From positions 1 to 51,352 of the forward strand of contig JAUXGZ010000003.1 of the NCBI GenBank assembly GCA_030621785.1: DNA of 51,352 nt, in the 5' to 3' direction. Of this stretch, positions 34,334 through 44,066 are shown piece by piece (the stretch's first letter is position 1; each line of letters opens with the position of its first letter). A model generated the notes under the pieces. The model was not told the DNA's origin and ran no database searches. It was given only the letters and a program-made list of their open reading frames with translations. A program made the translations under genes and the position numbers. This DNA comes from Gammaproteobacteria bacterium. GTDB taxonomy: Bacteria > Pseudomonadota > Gammaproteobacteria > DSM-19610.

Positions 34334-35133
34334 TGCCGGCAAAATCCTGGGTCAACAAAAAGGCGCCCTGCTCGGGCGTCTTTTTTTTACTGCTGATCTT
34401 CTCGCCCGGAATATACGCCGCCGCCTGCACGCCGCCCGCTTCCGCCGACACGGTAAAGGTCCGTCAGGTGTACGACGGCGACACGCTGACACTCTCCGAC
34501 GGCCGCAGGATACGCCTGATCGGTATCAATACGCCGGAAATGACCAGCAAGAAACACCCCGGCGAGCCGCTGGCGATCGAGGCTCGCAACCGCCTTCGAC
34601 AACTCTTGTTCCAGCATGGCAACCGGGTACAGATAGTGGTCGGCAAGGAGCCGAAGGACCGTTACGGACGCACCCTCGGGCACCTGTGGTTACCGGGCGA
34701 CGAAAGCATCACCGCCACCCTGCTACGCGAAGGCTACGGCTGGGCGATCACCGTGCCTCCCAACCTCGGCTACCTGGACTGTTATCAGTCCGCTGAAAAA
34801 ACCGCCCGTGAGCGTGACAACGGGGTCTGGAAACATTCCCGCTACCAGCCGGTGCAATCCACCGACCTCAAGCTTAGCAGCAGCGGTTTTCAGCGAGTAC
34901 GGGGCGCAATCACCCGTGTGAACCGGGGCGGTGGAGCCCTGTGGATTAACCTCGAAGGACGCTTCGCCATCCGCATCCCGGAAGCCGACCTCGAATGGTT
35001 CCCCGACCCACCGGAACGCTCCTGGATCGGCCGGAAAATCGAGGTGCGCGGCTGGCTGTACAGCGTCAAAGGTGAACTGCGCACCAACGTTCACCACCCG
35101 GCTGCGCTGCAGATCCTGAACCAGGGCCTGTAA
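34333..35133 (+). CDS. Secreted SNase-like (thermonuclease) nuclease
   Basis: The protein has 266 aa from the ATG overlapping the rpmE stop; the ORF-track start at 34237 lies inside rpmE. A signal peptide ('SGVFFLLLIFSPGIYAAA') is followed by a staphylococcal-nuclease fold with 'VRQVYDGDTLTLSDGRRIRL' and 'IGINTPEM'. Catalytic Arg/Glu/Arg equivalents are in 'RIRLIGINTPE', 'EPLAIEARNRL' and 'DRYGRTLGHLW'. A C-terminal extension of about 90 residues is OB-like ('RVRGAITRVNRGGGALWINL'). It would cleave DNA or RNA outside the cytoplasm. Its signal-peptide codons contain the rpmE terminator. A nuclease follows rpmE in Pseudomonas too. Confidence 0.88.
   Translation: MPAKSWVNKKAPCSGVFFLLLIFSPGIYAAACTPPASADTVKVRQVYDGDTLTLSDGRRIRLIGINTPEMTSKKHPGEPLAIEARNRLRQLLFQHGNRVQIVVGKEPKDRYGRTLGHLWLPGDESITATLLREGYGWAITVPPNLGYLDCYQSAEKTARERDNGVWKHSRYQPVQSTDLKLSSSGFQRVRGAITRVNRGGGALWINLEGRFAIRIPEADLEWFPDPPERSWIGRKIEVRGWLYSVKGELRTNVHHPAALQILNQGL
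34357..34388 (+). terminator. Intrinsic terminator of rpmE inside the nuclease signal-peptide codons
   Basis: The hairpin GGCGCCC / GGGCGTC (one G-U pair, TGCT-type loop) is flanked by an A-run and followed by eight T. It begins 24 bases inside the nuclease ORF, where the T-run codes for Phe-Phe-Leu of the signal peptide. It would stop most rpmE transcripts and pass the nuclease only at low level or by translation-linked read-through. Confidence 0.85.
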
Positions 35134-35171
35134 CGAACAAATTATTCACCTGAGGAAGCGGGGTCAGCGGC

Positions 35172-35206
35172 ACAGGTTGGGCTGAGCCCGCGAAGCCCAG
35201 GCTGTA
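35172..35206. repeat. Short dispersed-repeat-like hairpin (TTGGGCT...AGCCCAG)
   Basis: The arms ACAGGTTGGGCT and AGCCCAGGCTGT nearly pair around 'gagcccgcga'. The sequence resembles the widespread 'GGTTGGGCTGAGC...GAAGCCCAAC' intergenic repeat of many bacteria. It lies between the nuclease and M48 genes, just before the latter's start. The repeat identity is from memory. Confidence 0.5.
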
Positions 35207-35234
35207 GAATCCACGTATGGCCGACATCCGGATA

Positions 35235-36686
35235 ATGAAACTCCTGCAGCACCTCCTGCTGATCACTGTGCTGGCTAACCTGGCCGGCTGCGCTACCAAC
35301 CCGGTCACCGGCGACCAGGATTTTGTCCTGATGTCGGAACAGGAAGAAATCAGCCTCGGTCGCAACTACCACAAGCAAATCCTCCAGGAAATGCCGGCCT
35401 ACAAGGACCCGGCACTGACCGCCTACGTGAACCAGGTCGGGCAACGCGTGGCACGTGTCAGCCATCGCGCAGAGCTGGATTTCCACTTTACCGTTGTCGA
35501 CTCCCCGCAGGTGAACGCATTTGCCCTGCCGGGCGGCTACGTCTACGTCAACCGCGGCCTGCTGGCCTATCTCGACTCGGAGGCCGAACTGGCCGCCGTA
35601 CTGGGACACGAAGTTGGCCATGTCACTGCCCGCCATGGCGTCCGCCAGCAGAGTGCCTCGACCGCCGCCGGCGTCGCCGGAGCTATCCTACAGGCCACCA
35701 CCGGAGTACAGGGCTCGCAGGATCTGTTTAACGTATTTGGCAAGGCAATCCTGAGTGGCTACGGCCGCGAGCACGAACTCGAGTCCGACCGGCTCGGAGC
35801 CCAGTACCTGGCCCGGGCAGGATATGATCCGCAGGCCATGCTGGACGTTATCGGCGTGCTCAAGAACCAGGAAATCTGGGCCAAACAACTGGCACGCGAG
35901 AAAGGCACCGCACCAGCCAACTACCATGGCGTGTTTGCCAGCCATCCCGATAATGACCGCCGGCTGCAGGAAGTGGTAGGCGAAGCCAGTCACCTGAAAA
36001 CCAGCAACACACCACGGATCGGTCGACAGGAATACCTGCAACAGATGGAGGGCCTGACCTACGGCCCCGGAGAGGATGAGGGCGTGGTGCGTGGCAACCG
36101 TTTTCTGCACAAACCGCTAAACTTTGGCCTGACCTTCCCCGAAAGATGGAAAATCGCCAACCAGACCGACCGGCTGATCGCCACCGATCCGGGCCAGAAG
36201 GGATTCATCGAAATCACCATCGACCCGCGCCCCGCGAAGCTGACTCCGGCCCGGTTCATGAAGAAAAAGGGCCTGAAAGATCTGCGTGGCGGATCTGCGT
36301 TCAAGGTTGGCAAGTTTAGTGGCTATACGGGCACGGCCCCGGTGAAGATTTCCCAGGGACAACGCCTGGCCCGCTTTACCGTCCTGTTCGATGACAACAA
36401 TGCGTTTCTTTTTAGCGGCGTCAGCATCGATCCACGCCAGCGGCAGAAATTCGACAAACAGTTCCTGGCAATCGCACGCAGCTTCAGGCGTCTGTCCGCC
36501 GCCGAACGCAAGCAGGCCAGCGCCCGACACCTGCACCTGGTCAAGGCCAAAGCCGGCACGCGCATGGCAGACCTGGCGCGCAAATCGCCATTGAGGGAAC
36601 ACGCCGAGGAACAGCTGCGGCTGCTGAACAATCTCTACCCCGAAGGTGAACCGGAAGCCGGCCAGACTCTCAAGCTGGTACGTTGA
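35235..36686 (+). CDS. M48 family metalloprotease lipoprotein
   Basis: The protein has 483 aa starting at the second ATG (MKLLQHLLL), which gives a clean lipoprotein signal with lipobox 'LANLAGC'. The first ATG (35217) adds six residues. The zinc motif is HEVGH ('AVLGHEVGHVTARHG'), and the third ligand Glu is in 'HELESDRLGAQYLARAGYDP'. The M48 core resembles BepA/LoiP periplasmic proteases. The C-terminal half has an extra domain and a LysM-like end ('KAKAGTRMADLARKSPLREH', 'YPEGEPEAGQTLKLV'). A role in outer-membrane protein quality control is likely, by family. It keeps every catalytic residue, unlike the pseudo-M48 gene at 20343. Confidence 0.9.
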   Translation: MKLLQHLLLITVLANLAGCATNPVTGDQDFVLMSEQEEISLGRNYHKQILQEMPAYKDPALTAYVNQVGQRVARVSHRAELDFHFTVVDSPQVNAFALPGGYVYVNRGLLAYLDSEAELAAVLGHEVGHVTARHGVRQQSASTAAGVAGAILQATTGVQGSQDLFNVFGKAILSGYGREHELESDRLGAQYLARAGYDPQAMLDVIGVLKNQEIWAKQLAREKGTAPANYHGVFASHPDNDRRLQEVVGEASHLKTSNTPRIGRQEYLQQMEGLTYGPGEDEGVVRGNRFLHKPLNFGLTFPERWKIANQTDRLIATDPGQKGFIEITIDPRPAKLTPARFMKKKGLKDLRGGSAFKVGKFSGYTGTAPVKISQGQRLARFTVLFDDNNAFLFSGVSIDPRQRQKFDKQFLAIARSFRRLSAAERKQASARHLHLVKAKAGTRMADLARKSPLREHAEEQLRLLNNLYPEGEPEAGQTLKLVR

Positions 36687-36735
36687 ACAATAATACGGTC
36701 AGTACTGCTATGATGTGGCACCGTTGATTCGCTGT

Positions 36736-38007
36736 ATGGCAAAAACCGCTATGTATGAAGATCTGAAACAGAAGACTCTCGATTACCACGAATTTCCCAC
36801 CCCGGGAAAGGTATCGATCAACATCACCAAACCCTGCACCACCCAGGCAGAACTATCGCTGGCCTATACACCCGGTGTCGCCGAGCCGGTGCGTGCCATC
36901 GCCGAAAACATCGACAACGCGTATCGCTACACCAGCAAGGGAAACCTGGTTGCAGTAATCACCGACGGCACTGCGGTACTGGGCCTGGGGAATGTCGGCG
37001 CACTCGCCGGCAAGCCGGTCATGGAAGGCAAGGGCGTACTGTTCAAACGCTTTGCCGATATCGACGTGTTCGATATCGAAGTGGACGCCGACACGCCCGC
37101 ACAGTTCATCGAAACCGTCGCGCGTATAGCCGGTGGCTTCGGCGGCATCAACCTGGAAGACATCGCGGCACCCCACTGTTTCGAGATCGAACGCATACTG
37201 ATAGAACAACTGGACATACCGGTATTTCACGACGACCAGCACGGCACCGCGATCATTATCTGCGCCGGCCTGCTGAATGCACTGGAACTAAAGGGCAAAC
37301 AGCTGGCACAGGCGCAGATCGTCTGCCTGGGTGCCGGTGCTGCCGGTATCGCTTCGATGCGCCTGTTGATAGCGCTGGGCGCACAGCCGGAAAACATTTT
37401 CATGGTCGACCGCAGCGGTATCATCCATAGCGAGCGCACCGGTCTCAATGTCTACAAACAGGAGTTCGCCGTCCATACCGACCGCCGCACGCTGGCAGAC
37501 GCCATGCAGGGCGCAGATGTGTTCATTGGCGTATCCGGCCCCAACCTGGTCAGCGCTGACATGCTCGCCGGCATGTCTGACCACCCCATTGTTTTCGCAC
37601 TCTCCAACCCGGACCCGGAAATCAATCCGCAGCTGGCCCACGAGGTACGTCCGGACATCATCATGGCAACCGGCCGCAGCGACTTTCCCAACCAGGTAAA
37701 CAACGTACTGGGGTTTCCGTTTATCTTTCGCGGTGCACTGGATGTACGGGCAACGGTAATCAACCAGGAAATGCAGATGGCCGCAGTCGAGGGACTGCGT
37801 GCGCTGACACACGAACCGGTACTACCTGAAATTCTCGAAGCCTACCGGCTGGACAAGATGGAATTCGGCCCGAACTACATCATTCCCACACCGTTTGACC
37901 CACGCCTGATGGATTTCGTACCGCCCGCAGTCGCACAGGCTGCGGTGGACTCAGGCGTAGCCCGAACCGGCTTCCCGCCGCACTACAGGCCGGCACCACA
38001 CCTTTAA
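36736..38007 (+). CDS. maeB: Malic enzyme (NAD(P)-dependent)
   Basis: The protein has 423 aa from 'MAKTAMYEDLKQ'; the ORF-track start adds seven residues. Signatures are 'SLAYTPGVAEPVRAIAENID', 'LGLGNVGALAGKPVMEGKGV', 'DIDVFDIEVD', 'HDDQHGTAIIICAGLLNALE' and the NAD(P) fold 'CLGAGAAGIASMRLLIALG'. It converts malate to pyruvate and CO2. The length is that of the short form, without the phosphotransacetylase-like domain that makes E. coli MaeB about 760 aa. The symbol is by similarity of the N-terminal part, and the coenzyme cannot be settled. It overlaps the converging gene by four bases. Confidence 0.92.
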   Translation: MAKTAMYEDLKQKTLDYHEFPTPGKVSINITKPCTTQAELSLAYTPGVAEPVRAIAENIDNAYRYTSKGNLVAVITDGTAVLGLGNVGALAGKPVMEGKGVLFKRFADIDVFDIEVDADTPAQFIETVARIAGGFGGINLEDIAAPHCFEIERILIEQLDIPVFHDDQHGTAIIICAGLLNALELKGKQLAQAQIVCLGAGAAGIASMRLLIALGAQPENIFMVDRSGIIHSERTGLNVYKQEFAVHTDRRTLADAMQGADVFIGVSGPNLVSADMLAGMSDHPIVFALSNPDPEINPQLAHEVRPDIIMATGRSDFPNQVNNVLGFPFIFRGALDVRATVINQEMQMAAVEGLRALTHEPVLPEILEAYRLDKMEFGPNYIIPTPFDPRLMDFVPPAVAQAAVDSGVARTGFPPHYRPAPHL

Positions 38008-38609
38008 CCTTCAAGCAACGCCTCAACTTCCGGGCGGGACGCCCTCACCATGGGCTTTCCATCCACCGGACTGCGTGGCGCCTCACGGCGCCCTTCGACC
38101 GGAAACACCACCACCTCCACCGGGGTTTCGCCGGCCATAAACTGGTAGGCAGGCAACTCACTCCACTCCTCGCGACTGACGCGCAGACGACGGCTGACAG
38201 TCACGAAGGGAACTTTCGCTTCCATCAGGAACAGACCCACGTCTTCGGCGGTATCGGCAAACAGGTGCAAATTGATATCCGCGTGCCGGCCAGCAGTCCC
38301 GCTCAACACCGAACCTACCAGCCGGGGCCGGAAGCTGGTAAAAAAAAGCATGGCCTGAATGGCCGCCTCGCGCAGCGAACGCAGGTGGCTGGCCTGTTCA
38401 TCACTGTGGAACAGGCGTTGGTGTTCGGAGAGTGCCGCTTCGATTTCCTTATTGCGTGGCATATTACGCGTATCGGGTGCCCCGAGGTGCTGGGCTGCCT
38501 TGCGCTTGGCGGCATGAAAATCCTGAATGCCTTCCTCGTCCATCAGTCGGGCCGCTTCCTGGGCAATACGTGCCCGCATTTGCTGGTCTCGTCCTGCAGC
38601 TCTGCCCAT
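38004..38609 (-). CDS. Conserved nucleotidyltransferase-like protein
   Basis: The protein has 201 aa. The N-terminal helices ('EAARLMDEEGIQDFHAAKRK') precede a segment like the nucleotidyltransferase core: 'RPRLVGSVLSGTAGRHADIN', then 'LHLFADTAEDVGLFLME'. The first Asp (in HADIN) fits the G-S...D-x-[DE] pattern, but the second acidic position is Asn, so activity is uncertain. A late Asp-free strand is 'TPVEVVVFPVEGRREAPRSP'. I recall the family as widespread and unnamed. It begins 28 bases after mrcA on the same strand. Confidence 0.7.
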   Translation of the reverse strand: MGRAAGRDQQMRARIAQEAARLMDEEGIQDFHAAKRKAAQHLGAPDTRNMPRNKEIEAALSEHQRLFHSDEQASHLRSLREAAIQAMLFFTSFRPRLVGSVLSGTAGRHADINLHLFADTAEDVGLFLMEAKVPFVTVSRRLRVSREEWSELPAYQFMAGETPVEVVVFPVEGRREAPRSPVDGKPMVRASRPEVEALLEG

Positions 38610-38637
38610 GATCTTCCCGACCTTTAAGAACTATTTG

Positions 38638-41097
38638 TCAGAATAACGGCTCATCCGCGTCATCGGCCTGCTTCGCCAGCCCGCGGGGCTGGGCCGGCTC
38701 GCTGTAGCGCTGCGGCACATGGTCCGGCCGGAAGAGTTCGAACAGGCCACCTGACTGTCCTGCCGGCAACAGAAGACCGGTTTTCGGTTCGATACGCACC
38801 GTCACCAGGTCCGCCGGCTGGGGCAACAGGTGCTCCGGCATATCCTTCAGGGCTTCGCCCATGTAGCTCACCCACATCGGCAAGGCCGCTTTACCGCCGG
38901 TTTCACGGCTACCGAGCGGTGCCACTTTGTCGAAACCAACCCATACGGTAGTCACCAGGTCGGCATTGAAGCCACAGAACCAGGCATCCCGCTGATCATT
39001 GGTAGTCCCCGTTTTGCCCGCCAGATCATTGCGCCCCAGCACCATGGCTTTACGGCCGGTGCCGCGTTTAATGACATCCCGCAACATAGAGGTAATCAGG
39101 TAAACATTATCCGCTTCCACCGTGGATCTGGCATAAGCTTCCACCGTGGATCTGGCATAAACAGGTAGCGGCTCCTGGCGTTCTTCCGCGGCACCGGAAT
39201 CTGCAGCAGCCGGCACCAGGTCAACATCGGTCACCTCTTCCTCACAATCCAGGCAGGCGACCGGTGGATTCACCCGGAACAGTACCCGCTTGCGGGCATC
39301 CTGTATTTCCTGGATGAAATAGGGCTCGACATAAAAGCCTCCATTTGCGAACACACTGTAACCACGTGCCATTTGCAGGGGTGTAACCGAGCCGCTCCCC
39401 AGTGCCAGCGACAGATTTCTCGGAACCTGGCTGGAGGCAAAACCAAAACGCTGAACATACTTGACGGCATAGCGCGGCCCGATGGCCTGCAGCAGCCGGA
39501 TAGAGACCAGATTGCGCGAATTGGTCAGCGCCACGCGCATGCGTGTAGGACCGAAAAACTTGCCACTGTAATTTTCCGGGCGCCAGGTCGTTTCCAGTGA
39601 CGCATCATCAAATACCACCGGCGCATCGTTGAATACACTGGCCACCGTGTAACCCTTGGCCAGCGCAGCCGAATAGATGAACGGCTTGAAGCTGGAGCCG
39701 GGCTGGCGTTGTGCCTGCGTCGCACGATTAAATTTGCTGGTGTAGAAATCGAACCCGCCGACCAGCGCCTGCAAGGCGCCGTCCCCGGGGTATACCGACA
39801 CCAGCGCCCCGGCGACATTCGGGATCTGTGCCAGGCTCCACTTGCCGTCCGCCAGCGCCTCGACGCGAATCAAATCACCCGGCTTCAGCACCTCGCCAGC
39901 CGTTTTCAGTTTCGGTCCCCGGCGGTTGGCACTGCGGTAGGCACGTGCCCAGGAAATACCGTCCCAGTCGAGATCCGCATAGCCGTGGCCGGCAATATAG
40001 ACACGCGCAGCCTTTTCCTGCACCTCGACCACCAGCGCGGCAGGCAATCCGCCCACGCGGCGGAATTTCTTCAGGATAGCCTGCAACTCTTTTTCCGGTG
40101 CTTGCGGTTCCAGCTCGAAATTACGCACGTCGCCGCGGTAACCATGGCGACGGTCATAGGCGAGCAGCGCCGACCTGAGCGCCCGGTTGGCTGCCTGCTG
40201 GCGCCCCCTGTCCAGCGTGGTCATCACCCGGAAGCCGGCGGTATAGGCATCCTTGCCATACTCTCTGAGCATGTGCGCACGAACCATCTCGGCCACATAC
40301 GGAGCCTCTACCTCGATAACCGGGGTATGCAGGCTGGCGTCATCGGGCCGTGCAAGTTCGTCGCGATAGACCTGGGCATCGATAAAACCCAGCACATACA
40401 GTCGCCCGAGCACATAGTCACGCCGTTCCAGTGCGCGCTGCGGGTTGCTGACCGGGTTATTGGTCGATGGCGCTTTCGGCAAACCGGCAATCATGGCGAT
40501 CTGGGCGATATTCAGTTCATCCACGGACAGACCGTAGTACACCTGGGCAGCCGCCCCCACACCGTAGGCACGCTGGCCGAAATAGATCTTGTTCAGGTAC
40601 AACTCGAGGATTTCCTGCTTGGTCAGGTACTGCTCGATTTTTAGCGCCAGAAAGATCTCGGTCAGCTTGCGCAGGTAGGTCTTTTGCCGGGACAGAAAGA
40701 AATTTCGCGCCACCTGCATGGTAATTGTGCTGCCACCCTGACGTTTCTGACCGGTACGAATCAGCTCCACTCCAGCCCGAATGAGCCCCTGATAATCGAC
40801 CCCGGGATGCTCGAAAAAGCGATCATCCTCGGTCGCCAGAAAGGCGTGGACCACCATCGATGGCAGGTCCTCGTAGCGCACCGGAACACGCCGCTGTTCG
40901 CCGAATTCCGCGATCAGGTCATTTTCCCGCGTAAAAATCCTCAGTGGAACCTGAAGTTGCACGTCCTTCAGCCGCTCTATGGGAGGAAGCTGGGGTTCGA
41001 TATAGAAATAGGCAGCGATCGTGATCACTAACCCGGCTACAAACAAGGTAAACCCGGCTGCCAGGAGAAGACGCAGTAAACGTAACAGAATTTTCAT
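38638..41097 (-). CDS. mrcA: Penicillin-binding protein 1A
   Basis: The protein has 819 aa. It is bifunctional, with one N-terminal membrane helix ('LLLAAGFTLFVAGLVITIAA'). The GT51 glycosyltransferase shows 'FLATEDDRFFEHPGVDYQGL' (catalytic Glu), 'QGGSTITMQVARNFFLSRQK' and 'EILELYLNKIYFGQRAYGVG'. An OB-like domain follows. The transpeptidase has the nucleophile Ser in 'QPGSSFKPFIY', 'SRN' and 'AGKTGTTNDQRDAWFCGFN'. It polymerises and crosslinks peptidoglycan in the periplasm. Residues about 646-661 are an exact duplication, 'YARSTVEAYARSTVEA'. It is divergent from pilM, as ponA is from pilMNOPQ in Pseudomonas. Confidence 0.97.
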   Translation of the reverse strand: MKILLRLLRLLLAAGFTLFVAGLVITIAAYFYIEPQLPPIERLKDVQLQVPLRIFTRENDLIAEFGEQRRVPVRYEDLPSMVVHAFLATEDDRFFEHPGVDYQGLIRAGVELIRTGQKRQGGSTITMQVARNFFLSRQKTYLRKLTEIFLALKIEQYLTKQEILELYLNKIYFGQRAYGVGAAAQVYYGLSVDELNIAQIAMIAGLPKAPSTNNPVSNPQRALERRDYVLGRLYVLGFIDAQVYRDELARPDDASLHTPVIEVEAPYVAEMVRAHMLREYGKDAYTAGFRVMTTLDRGRQQAANRALRSALLAYDRRHGYRGDVRNFELEPQAPEKELQAILKKFRRVGGLPAALVVEVQEKAARVYIAGHGYADLDWDGISWARAYRSANRRGPKLKTAGEVLKPGDLIRVEALADGKWSLAQIPNVAGALVSVYPGDGALQALVGGFDFYTSKFNRATQAQRQPGSSFKPFIYSAALAKGYTVASVFNDAPVVFDDASLETTWRPENYSGKFFGPTRMRVALTNSRNLVSIRLLQAIGPRYAVKYVQRFGFASSQVPRNLSLALGSGSVTPLQMARGYSVFANGGFYVEPYFIQEIQDARKRVLFRVNPPVACLDCEEEVTDVDLVPAAADSGAAEERQEPLPVYARSTVEAYARSTVEADNVYLITSMLRDVIKRGTGRKAMVLGRNDLAGKTGTTNDQRDAWFCGFNADLVTTVWVGFDKVAPLGSRETGGKAALPMWVSYMGEALKDMPEHLLPQPADLVTVRIEPKTGLLLPAGQSGGLFELFRPDHVPQRYSEPAQPRGLAKQADDADEPLF
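39113..39160. repeat. Perfect 24-bp tandem duplication inside mrcA
   Basis: Two identical 24-base units (39113-39136 and 39137-39160) encode the duplicated octapeptide 'YARSTVEA' on the minus strand. The reading frame is kept. The units are identical to the last base, so the event is recent or the array is unstable. A collapse or expansion error in assembly is possible but would normally remove rather than add a copy. Confidence 0.95.
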
Positions 41098-41245
41098 AAA
41101 TGCAGTGGACTGTGACCCAATTCAAACTAAAAACACAAGGATTTCTAAACTTCAGTATAAAGCGTCCGATAATTGGAATCGAACCCGGAACTAAAAGCGC
41201 TCTTTAAATGACAACCGATTACTGGCGCTTTCTGATCCTCAATAG

Positions 41246-42357
<1,112 letters not shown>

Positions 42358-42358
<1 letters not shown>

Positions 42359-42927
42359 TGGCACATATCAATCTGCTGCCCTGGCGCGAGGAACTGCGCA
42401 AGCAGAAACAGCAACAGTTCATTGTCATTTCCGCAGGTACCGCCATTGTCGGCGTACTGCTGGTGCTCATGGTGCACATGCAAATCGACGTACTCATCGA
42501 CCGGCAGGACCAGCGCAACAGTTTCCTGGAAAGCGAGATCAGCGCCCTGGACAAGAAGATAGCCCGGATAAAGGACCTGGAAAAAACCAAAACGGCACTG
42601 CTGGCACGCATGGATATTATCCAGCAACTGCAGCGCAGCCGCCCCCAGAGCGTGCACCTCATGGATGAGCTGGTATACACCCTGCCCGACGGAGCCTACC
42701 TGAGCCGCATTGCCCAGAGTAATACATCACTAACCCTTACCGGCAGGGCACAGTCCAACGCCCGGGTATCTGCCTACATGCGCAATATCGACAGCTCGGA
42801 CTGGATGGGTGGACCGAAGCTGGATGTCATCAAGACCACCGAAGATGGCCGCAGCCGCAACGCCAGCTTTGTGCTGCGGGCAAACCAGCAGACACCGGTC
42901 AGTAAATCTGACGAGGAGCAAGGCTGA
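42358..42927 (+). CDS. pilN: Type IV pilus assembly protein PilN
   Basis: The protein has 189 aa from the ATG overlapping the pilM stop; the earlier ORF-track start is inside pilM. The PilM-binding 'INLLPWREELRKQ' is at residues 4-16. A single membrane helix ('FIVISAGTAIVGVLLVLMVH'), a periplasmic coiled coil and a ferredoxin-like fold ('YLSRIAQSNTSLTLTGRAQS') follow. It pairs with PilO in the alignment complex. The junction with pilO is a TGATG overlap. Confidence 0.96.
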
Positions 42928-43520
42928 TGGATCTGTCTGAACTGAATGATCTCGATCTTGGCAATATTGCCAACTGGCCACTACCCGCCCGCATCGTGAT
43001 GGTTGTCATGATTTTCGCGGCCGTACTGGGCCTTGGCTACTGGCTGGATATAAAGGACCAGGGCATACGCCTCGAAACGGTGGAAAAGAAGGAAATCGAG
43101 CTCCGGCAGACCTTCGAAGTCAAGGCCAAGAAAGCTGCCAACCTGGTTGCCTACGAGCAGCAGCTGGAAGAAATCAAGGAATCCTTTGGCGCCATGCTGC
43201 GGCAGCTGCCTAACAAGACAGAAGTCGCAGAGCTGCTGGTGGATATATCCCAGACCGGGCTGGCCAGTGGCCTGGAATTCGAATTATTCAAGCCGCAGAA
43301 CGAGATACCCAAGGAGTTTTATGCCGAATTACCTATCAGCATCAAGGTCAAGGGCAACTATCACGAATTCGGCAACTTCATCAGCGGGGTGGCCGCTCTG
43401 CCCCGCATTGTCACGGTACACAACGTGAACATCAGCAGGGACAAGAATAGTGGCGAACTGGCCATGAACATCCTTGCCAAGACCTATCGATACCTGGATG
43501 AAGAAGGAGGCGCACAATGA
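42927..43520 (+). CDS. pilO: Type IV pilus assembly protein PilO
   Basis: The protein has 197 aa. It has a short cytoplasmic start, a membrane helix ('IVMVVMIFAAVLGLGYWLDI'), a coiled coil and a ferredoxin-like periplasmic domain ('GLEFELFKPQNEIPKEFYAE', 'SIKVKGNYHEFGNFISGVAA'). It forms heterodimers with PilN and contacts PilP. Overlaps at both ends (TGATG, ATGA) show coupling within the operon. Confidence 0.96.
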   Translation: MDLSELNDLDLGNIANWPLPARIVMVVMIFAAVLGLGYWLDIKDQGIRLETVEKKEIELRQTFEVKAKKAANLVAYEQQLEEIKESFGAMLRQLPNKTEVAELLVDISQTGLASGLEFELFKPQNEIPKEFYAELPISIKVKGNYHEFGNFISGVAALPRIVTVHNVNISRDKNSGELAMNILAKTYRYLDEEGGAQ

Positions 43521-44053
43521 TTCGCCGGCATCCCGTTGCATACGGTATTGCCGCGGTGCTGGCCGTGACACTCACGGCCTGCAGCGGCAACAACACGGAA
43601 GATCTGCACGCCTATGCGGAGCAAGTCAAGGCGCGGCAGCACGCCAGAGTCGAACCTCTGCCGGAGTTCACGCCGTATGAGACGCACCTGTACCAGGCAC
43701 TGAACGACCGCGACCCGTTCACGGTACCGGTACGTTCACAGCCCCGCTCGACGATCGCCCAGAGTTCCAACAATGGTCTTTCACCTGACTTCAACCGGGC
43801 GCGCGAACCACTGGAAAGTGAGCCACTGGACAGTCTTCGCATGGTCGGAACACTGGAACGCGGCCACATATCCTGGGCTCTGGTACGCATGAGCGACAGC
43901 ACTATTCACCGAGTCCAGCCCGGCAATTACCTGGGCGAGAATCACGGAAAAATCATACGTGTAACCGAATCTGAAGTCGAAGTTTCCGAGATCGTACCGG
44001 ATGGCCTCGGGGGATGGATGGAACGCCAGGCTGCACTGGGACTGAGCGAGTAA
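43517..44053 (+). CDS. pilP: Type IV pilus lipoprotein PilP
   Basis: The protein has 178 aa with a lipobox ('VTLTACSG'), an extended linker, 'YQALNDRDPF' (family signature) and a C-terminal beta-sandwich ('LRMVGTLERGHISWALVRMS', 'VQPGNYLGENHGKIIRVTES'). It bridges PilNO in the inner membrane to the secretin PilQ. It overlaps pilO by ATGA and is followed by pilQ after 13 bases. Confidence 0.96.
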   Translation: MIRRHPVAYGIAAVLAVTLTACSGNNTEDLHAYAEQVKARQHARVEPLPEFTPYETHLYQALNDRDPFTVPVRSQPRSTIAQSSNNGLSPDFNRAREPLESEPLDSLRMVGTLERGHISWALVRMSDSTIHRVQPGNYLGENHGKIIRVTESEVEVSEIVPDGLGGWMERQAALGLSE

Positions 44054-44066
44054 TTTGGAGACGAAA

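Noticed and set aside
41170-41190. tRNA T-loop-like sequence on the minus strand (GGGTTCGATTCC) between mrcA and pilM
   Set aside because: The stems needed on either side (T-stem, acceptor) do not pair, and no anticodon arm is seen. A chance match or at most a remnant.
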